A stretch of 42,820 bases of DNA, from positions 1 through 42,820 of IMG/VR virus record IMGVR_UViG_3300046009_002946, one strand, 5' to 3'. Below are positions 37,131 through 42,820 of this stretch, piece after piece. The translations under genes and the position numbers were made by a program. Under the pieces are notes generated by a model. That model was not told the origin of the DNA and made no database searches. It worked only from the letters and a program-made list of their open reading frames with translations. Every line of letters starts with the position of its first letter. The stretch's first letter is position 1. Origin of the DNA: a virus.

Positions 37131-37747
37131 TGTTTGGATTCTCTGCATTTGCTGACGCGCCATTTGCTAGTTTATCTACCCCATCAGCGCCTAGCTATTT
37201 TGAATCAGTATCAGAGCCTATTACGCTTATAGATTCGTATGGTAGTTTAGTATCATATGTTTCAGCATTATCAGAGCCTATTACTTTATCCGACTCGAGT
37301 CTTTCCACTGTTTCTATAGATAAAAGTGTATCAGAGCCTATTACTTTATCTGAAAGCTATACTGTTGAGTTAAGTTATTTAGTAGATTTAAGTGCTGTAT
37401 TAACTCTATCAGATACTTACGCACCTATATCGTCTTATGGGGTAGCTCAAAATGAGATTATCGCGATATTAGATACTCAGTCCCCACTTACAAGTTACGG
37501 TGTATCGCTTTCTGAACCTAATATTTTATCTGATGGATACAGTGCAGCAGGGAGTATATACTATACTGCAAGTGCAAACAGCATCACCTTAGCTGATAAC
37601 TATGCGTTTAGGTTCTTATGGGAACCTATTGATGATACCCAAACGGCTAACTGGGCTAATATAACAAACACACAAACCCCTAACTGGGCTAATATAACAA
37701 ACACACAAACCCCTAACTGGACACCCGTCATAACTTATCAGGAATAA
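37130..37747 (+). CDS. Repeat-rich surface protein (205 aa)
   Basis: Built from six or seven degenerate repeats of about 24 residues containing SEPITLSDSY. The C-terminus has a tandem repeat of 33 bp encoding TQTPNWANITN (from about 37648). No known domain. Ser-rich, low-charge and beta-rich, so probably a tail or fibre surface protein. ATG 37130 is preferred over the GTG at 37127. Confidence 0.7.
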   Translation: MFGFSAFADAPFASLSTPSAPSYFESVSEPITLIDSYGSLVSYVSALSEPITLSDSSLSTVSIDKSVSEPITLSESYTVELSYLVDLSAVLTLSDTYAPISSYGVAQNEIIAILDTQSPLTSYGVSLSEPNILSDGYSAAGSIYYTASANSITLADNYAFRFLWEPIDDTQTANWANITNTQTPNWANITNTQTPNWTPVITYQE

Positions 37748-37749
37748 AT

Positions 37750-38820
37750 ATGAGTATTACTTACACAGCGCTTTTAGGGTTAGCTCAACCTACACCGGGT
37801 ACAGAATCGGGTACTTGGGGTACCACAATCAATGATAGTTTAACTGCTTTACTTGAAACAGCTATCGCAGGTTCTAAAACAGCGGACGTTACCTCTAGTA
37901 ATTGGACACTAACTGATATTGATGGTGCAGATGATACTGCGCGAGCGGCGGTGCTTATTCCTACAGGGACTAATGGGGCTACTACACGTTCAATCCTTGC
38001 ACCTAACCAAAGTAAAATATACGTTATTATCAACCAAGCATCGGGGTCAGTTGTTATCAAAGGGGTTACAGGACCTACTACTGGTGTGACTATCCCTACA
38101 GGTAAAACAACTTTAGTGGCTTGGAGCGGTTCTGATTTTGTCGAGATTGCGCCAGGTACATCGGTTACTTCAGTAACTGGTACATCCCCTATAGTATCAA
38201 GCGGTGGATTAACTCCTGCAATTAGCATCTCACAAGCTACCACTTCGGTTAGCGGGTATTTAACTAACACAGACTGGAACACGTTTAATGGTAAATACTC
38301 AACAGGCGGTGCGCTCGGTACGCCTTCCAGTGGCACGCTAACTAATTGTACATTCCCAACACTTAATCAAAATACCACAGGTACAGCAGCTAATTTAACT
38401 GCGGCAACTACATTGCCTAGTGGTATGACTTTAGTTGCGCCCTTATTAGGAACACCTGCAAGCGGCACGCTAACTAATTGTACAGCAGACGGAACAAACG
38501 CGGTTGGGTATAAAAACATCCCTAAATCTGGTAGTGATAAGGTAACTTCATATCCTTTGGTAACAACAGACGTTGGTAAATATATTAGTGTTGGCTCTAG
38601 CGGCTCTATTACGGTGCCAGATGCTACATTTGCTGCTGGTGATGCAGTGTCTATTTTTAATAATACTTCTGGCAATATTACACTGACGATGAGTATTACG
38701 ACAGCTTATATCAGCGGTACAGATGCAGATAAAGCAACCATTACATTAGCAACTCGCGGTATTGCTACAATTTTATTTTTGAGTGGAACGGTATGCGTAG
38801 TATCTGGGAATGTGTCATGA
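37750..38820 (+). CDS. Tail fibre-like protein with GTPxSGTLTNCT repeats (356 aa)
   Basis: Starts SITYTALLGLAQPTPGTESGTWG, typical of tail fibre or structural proteins in this gene position. Contains the fibre repeat LGTPSSGTLTNCT and LGTPASGTLTNCT near residues 195-245. The end is beta-rich. It overlaps the next gene by 4 nt. Confidence 0.75.
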   Translation: MSITYTALLGLAQPTPGTESGTWGTTINDSLTALLETAIAGSKTADVTSSNWTLTDIDGADDTARAAVLIPTGTNGATTRSILAPNQSKIYVIINQASGSVVIKGVTGPTTGVTIPTGKTTLVAWSGSDFVEIAPGTSVTSVTGTSPIVSSGGLTPAISISQATTSVSGYLTNTDWNTFNGKYSTGGALGTPSSGTLTNCTFPTLNQNTTGTAANLTAATTLPSGMTLVAPLLGTPASGTLTNCTADGTNAVGYKNIPKSGSDKVTSYPLVTTDVGKYISVGSSGSITVPDATFAAGDAVSIFNNTSGNITLTMSITTAYISGTDADKATITLATRGIATILFLSGTVCVVSGNVS

Positions 38821-39872
38821 CAGGTATTATGCAGGTTATCCTTGCAGGGGTTAATAAACTGTTTGGGTTTACTACACCAGCACTTATGAACGGTAGTTCG
38901 ACAATCGCGCAAATGATTTCAGTAACAGTTAATAGCTCAGGACTATTTGTCGCAGTTGGGTATGACGGCGGTTATTCCCCAGTATATGCAACTTCAACTA
39001 ACGGTTCTACATGGACTACACCAGCACTTATGAACGGTAGTTCTGTAGCTGCATCAATGTTTTCAGTAACAGTTAATAGCTCAGGACTATTTGTCGCAGT
39101 TGGAATTAACAGTAGTGCTTATCCGGTATATGCAACTTCCAGTGACGGTTCTACATGGACTACACCAGCACTTATGAACGGTAGTTCTGTAGCTGCATCA
39201 ATGTTTTCAGTAACAGTTAATAGCTCAGGACTATTTGTCGCAGTTGGAATTAACAGTAGTAATTACCCAGTTTATGCAACTTCCAGTGACGGTTCTACAT
39301 GGACTACACCAGCACTTATGAACGGTAGTTCGACAATCGCGCAAATGATTTCAGTAACAGTTAATAGCTCAGGACTATTTGTCGCAGTTGGAATTAACAG
39401 TAGTGCTTATCCGGTATATGCAACTTCCAGTGACGGTTCTACATGGACTACACCAGCACTTATGAACGGTAGTTCTGTAGCTGCAACAATGCGTTCTGTA
39501 ACAGTAAATTCATCGGGATTATTTGTAGCTGTTGGAAGTAACAATATTGCCAGTAGTTATCCGGTATATGCAACTTCCAGTGACGGTTCTACATGGACTA
39601 CACCAGCACTTATGAACGGTAGTTCTGTAGCTGCAACAATGCGTTCTGTAACAGTTAATAGCTCTGGATTGTTTGTCGCTGTTGGGTATGACGGCGGTTA
39701 TTCCCCAGTATATGCAACTTCAACTAACGGTTCTACATGGACTACACCTGCGCTTATGAATAGTAGTTCCGCATTTGCTATTATGCTTTCAGTAACAGTA
39801 AACAGTTCTGGGTTATTTGTAGCTGTAGGGTATAACAGTAGTACTTATCCACTATATGCAACATCAACTTAA
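38817..39872 (+). CDS. Asp-box beta-propeller protein (351 aa)
   Basis: After a short hydrophobic N-terminus come seven repeats of 48 residues (one of 50): TTPALMNGSS, then SVTVNSSGLFVAVG and YATSSDGSTW. The SSDGSTW part is an Asp-box, so seven blades likely form a seven-bladed beta-propeller, a fold used for sugar binding. The DNA repeats are nearly identical. It probably binds host or surface glycans as part of the tail. ATG 38817 is chosen because it overlaps the previous stop as ATGA. Confidence 0.82.
   Translation: MTGIMQVILAGVNKLFGFTTPALMNGSSTIAQMISVTVNSSGLFVAVGYDGGYSPVYATSTNGSTWTTPALMNGSSVAASMFSVTVNSSGLFVAVGINSSAYPVYATSSDGSTWTTPALMNGSSVAASMFSVTVNSSGLFVAVGINSSNYPVYATSSDGSTWTTPALMNGSSTIAQMISVTVNSSGLFVAVGINSSAYPVYATSSDGSTWTTPALMNGSSVAATMRSVTVNSSGLFVAVGSNNIASSYPVYATSSDGSTWTTPALMNGSSVAATMRSVTVNSSGLFVAVGYDGGYSPVYATSTNGSTWTTPALMNSSSAFAIMLSVTVNSSGLFVAVGYNSSTYPLYATST
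38871..39872 (+). repeat. 144-bp tandem repeats (7 units) in propeller gene
   Basis: Units begin at 38871, 39015, 39159, 39303, 39447, 39597 and 39741; the spacing is 144 bp except once 150 bp. Units share long identical stretches but differ in small blocks, with the first and sixth sharing the GYDGGYSPVYATSTN variant, a mosaic pattern. Confidence 0.9.
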
Positions 39873-39884
39873 TAGGATTGATAA

Positions 39885-40073
39885 ATGAACAAAATACTTA
39901 AAGCATGGAACTATATCCAAGCAAGATTAAAAGAACCTTCAACACACGCAAGTGTGGCGGCACTGGCTACGATGGCGGGTATGAATATTGAAGCGGGTCC
40001 TATCCATGATGGAATGACTGCAGCAGGTGTGGTGTTTGGTATGATTGGGTTGTTTGTTTCAGAAGGTAAATAA
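39885..40073 (+). CDS. Holin-like small membrane protein (62 aa)
   Basis: Has an N-terminal amphipathic helix (WNYIQARLKEPSTHA), then two hydrophobic segments (SVAALATMAGM and AAGVVFGMIGLFV). Position directly before the endolysin supports a holin role. It lies 1 nt before the next start. Confidence 0.72.
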   Translation: MNKILKAWNYIQARLKEPSTHASVAALATMAGMNIEAGPIHDGMTAAGVVFGMIGLFVSEGK

Positions 40074-40074
40074 T

Positions 40075-40428
40075 ATGGCTAACTACTTCAAACCAGAAGA
40101 ATTTGAGTGTCACTGCGGGTGTGGTGAAAAAGACGTTAACCCTAAGCTAGTAGAGCTACTTAACCGCATCCGTGAGTCGTTTGGTAAACCAATTACCATT
40201 ATGAGCGGTAGAAGATGTGAAGCACACAACACGAAAGTGGGAGGTGCAAAGCATAGCCAGCACGTCTTAGGTAACGCAGCCGACATTAAAGTAAAAGACG
40301 TACCGCCCAAAGAAGTGCAAGAATATCTCATGAAGCATTTTGATGACGGATGCAAAGGTCTTGGACGCTACAATTCTTTTACCCATATTGATGTTCGTGA
40401 TGGTAAAATCGCACGTTGGAACGGATAA
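40075..40428 (+). CDS. Peptidase M15 endolysin (117 aa)
   Basis: Cleaves peptide bonds in the cell wall during lysis. The M15A zinc site is visible as SQHVLGNAAD (61-70; His63 and Asp70) and HIDVR (104-108; His104), with PITIMSGRRC before it. Length is normal for stand-alone M15 phage endolysins. ATG 40075 directly follows the holin-like gene; the longer frame is not needed. Confidence 0.93.
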   Translation: MANYFKPEEFECHCGCGEKDVNPKLVELLNRIRESFGKPITIMSGRRCEAHNTKVGGAKHSQHVLGNAADIKVKDVPPKEVQEYLMKHFDDGCKGLGRYNSFTHIDVRDGKIARWNG

Positions 40429-40444
40429 TAAACAGGACTAAATT

Positions 40445-42550
40445 ATGCCATCAATAGGCCTTAAAAAACTTGTATTTAAGTCGGGAGTTAACCGAGAGAA
40501 TACCCGCTATTACACAGAAGGCGGATGGTATGATTGCGACAAGATTCGTTTTCGTCAAGGCTCACCTCAAAAGATAGGAGGCTGGAATCGCATCTCTAGT
40601 GCTACTTTTGATGGGGTATGCCGCTCACTATGGGCTTGGCAAACACTTGCTCAAATACCGCTTATAGGGGTTGGGACTAATACAAAGTTTTATATCTCTC
40701 GCGGAGGTAGTTACTACGATATCACTCCTATTCGCACAGCAACTAACTTAACTACGCCTTTTGCAGCTACGACAGGCTCAACGGTTATTACGGTAACAGC
40801 ACCTTCACATGGATGCGTTAATGGGGACTTTGTTACTTATAACGGTGCAACAACTTTAGGCGGAGCTATCACTGCTGCAGTACTTAATACCGAGCATCAG
40901 ATTACTTATGTTAACGCAAACTCTTATACAATCTCAGTTAGTATAGCGGCAACCAGTGGAGACACTGGGAACGGCGGTACAGTGCGAGCTGTATACCAGA
41001 TGAATAGTGGCCCTGCATATCAGTCCCCTATAACAGGGTGGGGTGCGGGCGGTTGGGGTTTTGGTGTATGGGGTACAGGCGTTGCGACTACGGACTCTCT
41101 TCGCGTTTGGTCTCAGAGTAATTATGGGGAAGACCTTGTGTTTGGTCCACGCACGGGGGCGATGTATTACTACTATGCAGGTAGAGGGGTTTCGTCTACC
41201 ACAGCAACTATCCCAGTAGCATCTCCAGCAGTTATCACTACTACAAATCAGTATACAGAAGGCGCACCGATAGTTTTTGAAACATCAGGCGCACTACCTA
41301 CAGGGCTTGAAACGGGTACAACTTACTATATCCGCAACTATGTTGCTGGTGTATTTAATGTCTCAGCTACGCCATCAGGTGCTCTAATTAACGCTACTGT
41401 AGCAGGGTCAGGTACTCAGTCTATTTCAGCACGCGCAGTAAATTTAAATACTATTGCTGGAGCTTCAGATGTCCCCGTTATTCAGAACTACATTACAGTA
41501 TCCGATACTTTCCGCTTTGTATTTGCTTTTGGTGCTAATGACTACGGTGTATCTGCTCAAAGTCCACTGTTAATACGTTGGTCTGACCAAGAGAATGCTG
41601 CTGATTGGACACCGTCTACTACTAACCAAGCAGGGTCACTGACACTAACTCGCGGGTCTCAGATTATTACGGCACTTCAAACACGCCAAGAGATTCTAGT
41701 TTGGACGGATTCTACGCTTTACTCCATGCAGTACTTAGGTTATCCACTCGTGTGGAATGCACAGCTTCTAGGCGATAACATCTCTATCGTAGGTGAAAAC
41801 TCAGCCGCCCTTGCTTCAGGTGTAGTTTACTGGATGGGGCGAGATAAATTTTATAAATACGATGGTCGTGTGCAAACACAAAACTGCGACTTACGGGAGT
41901 ACATATTTAATGACTTCAATGCACAACAAGCAGAGCAAGTCTTTGCCAGCACCAATGAAGGATTTAACGAAGTCTGGTGGTTCTACTGCTCTGCCGGTAG
42001 CACTGTGGTGGACAAATATGCAATCTATAATTACGCTGAAGATATATGGTATTACGGCACGATGGGTCGCACCGCTTGGCTTGACTCTGGGATTTTAGAA
42101 TTCCCTCTTGCAGCTACTTACTCAAATAACTTAGTTAACCACGAAAGTGGTCTTGATAATAACGAAACAGCTACGCCCACAGCTATTGAGTCTTACATTA
42201 CAAGTTCTGAAACTGATATTGATGACGGGCACAACTTTGTGTTTATTCGCAGAATCCTGCCTGATATGACGTTTAGGGGTTCTACAACAGAGAACCCAAC
42301 AGCAACACTTTCTATCATCCCTTTGATGAACGCAGGGAGTGGGTATACAGACCCAGCGTCTGTTGGCGGAACATATGAAGCGGCGGTAACGCGCACAGCG
42401 ACTGTGCCTATTGAGAAGTTTACAGGACAAGTATTTATCCGCGTACGCGGTAGACAGTTTTCTTTTAAAGTATATAACAATCAGTTAGGGTCTATGTGGC
42501 AGTTGGGTGCTATGCGACTCGAAATTAAGCAAGACGGGCAAAGAGGATGA
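40445..42550 (+). CDS. Tail hub, P22 gp10-like (701 aa)
   Basis: Starts with KLVFKSGVNRENTRYYTEGGW and DKIRFRQGSPQKIGGW, the conserved start of P22 gp10-like tail hub or packaged-DNA stabilisation proteins. Repeated beta segments across the middle suggest a propeller-like body. The end (GRQFSFKVYNNQLGSMWQLG) matches the family. Its stop overlaps the next gene as ATGA. Confidence 0.82.
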   Translation: MPSIGLKKLVFKSGVNRENTRYYTEGGWYDCDKIRFRQGSPQKIGGWNRISSATFDGVCRSLWAWQTLAQIPLIGVGTNTKFYISRGGSYYDITPIRTATNLTTPFAATTGSTVITVTAPSHGCVNGDFVTYNGATTLGGAITAAVLNTEHQITYVNANSYTISVSIAATSGDTGNGGTVRAVYQMNSGPAYQSPITGWGAGGWGFGVWGTGVATTDSLRVWSQSNYGEDLVFGPRTGAMYYYYAGRGVSSTTATIPVASPAVITTTNQYTEGAPIVFETSGALPTGLETGTTYYIRNYVAGVFNVSATPSGALINATVAGSGTQSISARAVNLNTIAGASDVPVIQNYITVSDTFRFVFAFGANDYGVSAQSPLLIRWSDQENAADWTPSTTNQAGSLTLTRGSQIITALQTRQEILVWTDSTLYSMQYLGYPLVWNAQLLGDNISIVGENSAALASGVVYWMGRDKFYKYDGRVQTQNCDLREYIFNDFNAQQAEQVFASTNEGFNEVWWFYCSAGSTVVDKYAIYNYAEDIWYYGTMGRTAWLDSGILEFPLAATYSNNLVNHESGLDNNETATPTAIESYITSSETDIDDGHNFVFIRRILPDMTFRGSTTENPTATLSIIPLMNAGSGYTDPASVGGTYEAAVTRTATVPIEKFTGQVFIRVRGRQFSFKVYNNQLGSMWQLGAMRLEIKQDGQRG

Positions 42551-42820
42551 GTAATACAGTCCAAACCCCTAAAGCACCAAGTTTACCTTTCGCTGAGGTG
42601 CAGTATAGCCGTAACTACCTTGACCAATTAAACAACGTACTGCGCTTATACTTCAATCAACTCGATAATACGTTCCAATCCCTGCTGAGTATTGCAGGGG
42701 GAGCTGCTTTTAAATTTCCTGTTGGTAGTTTTTATTTGACTACGCAGCAGACGATACCTGTTATAAATACAGCTTACGCCATACCGTTTAACAATACGGC
42801 TATATCAAATCAAGTTGTTT
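42547..42820 (+). CDS. Conserved virion protein, 3' end cut by window edge
   Basis: Begins at ATG 42547 and runs off the right edge after about 91 codons. The start (PSLPFAEVQYSRNYLDQL, then NVLRLYFNQLDNTF) belongs to a family found after the gp10-like hub in short-tailed phages, probably a tail protein. Function unknown. Confidence 0.7.
   Translation, partial: MSNTVQTPKAPSLPFAEVQYSRNYLDQLNNVLRLYFNQLDNTFQSLLSIAGGAAFKFPVGSFYLTTQQTIPVINTAYAIPFNNTAISNQVV

Noticed and set aside
37785-38336. Minus-strand frame of 183 codons opposite the tail fibre gene.
   Set aside because: Its composition follows from the Thr/Ser-rich gene on the plus strand; no start signals or conserved pattern.
34936-39872. 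Diversity-generating retroelement target in the adhesin genes.
   Set aside because: No reverse transcriptase, template repeat or adenine-biased variable region is visible; the variation is between tandem repeats.
1-42820. Prophage or integrated element.
   Set aside because: No integrase, attachment repeat, repressor/Cro pair or bacterial flanking genes are visible in the window.

Overview
The window is part of a lytic-type tailed bacteriophage genome (Caudoviricetes) with a P22-like, short-tailed gene set: terminase, portal, a gpT-like major capsid protein, tail adaptors and a gp10-like tail hub. It is moderately AT-rich and uses strong Shine-Dalgarno sequences and consensus sigma70 promoters, so a Gram-negative host is likely (inference). 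I see no integrase, tRNA, CRISPR array or reverse transcriptase.

Left arm (1-15331, all minus strand): tightly packed genes, many joined by ATGA stop/start overlaps. They cover nucleotide metabolism (ThyX, dUTPase, a stand-alone TSCPD/NrdJb-like protein, an edge-truncated DUF3310 protein), a family A DNA polymerase, a VRR-NUC nuclease, a MoxR ATPase with a VWA/metallopeptidase partner, a GP88-like cysteine protein and many tiny membrane or zinc-finger proteins. The polymerase is interrupted in motif B by an intein, and most of that intein is also read in another frame as an HNH homing endonuclease.

Centre (15332-17870): a divergent control region with sigma70 promoters facing left, two strong leftward terminators, an inverted repeat pair, two families of direct repeats, copies of a 19-21 bp palindrome and a dense 11-bp repeat array. 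It is the best candidate for a replication origin or main regulatory switch. It also holds a coiled-coil gene and a 54-residue gene.

Right arm (17871-42820, almost all plus strand): small and large terminase, portal, a portal-linked virion protein reachable only through a dnaX-type -1 frameshift site, a GroES-like co-chaperonin, scaffold, decoration and major capsid proteins, a free-standing GIY-YIG homing endonuclease with its own promoter, small basic virion proteins sharing a repeated C-terminal motif, tail adaptors, several repeat-built adhesins (BspA-type repeats and an Asp-box beta-propeller), holin candidates, an M15 endolysin and the tail hub.

The most unusual items are the double-coded intein/HNH endonuclease, the predicted programmed frameshift at the end of the portal gene, the repeated palindrome, and the mosaic repeat adhesins.
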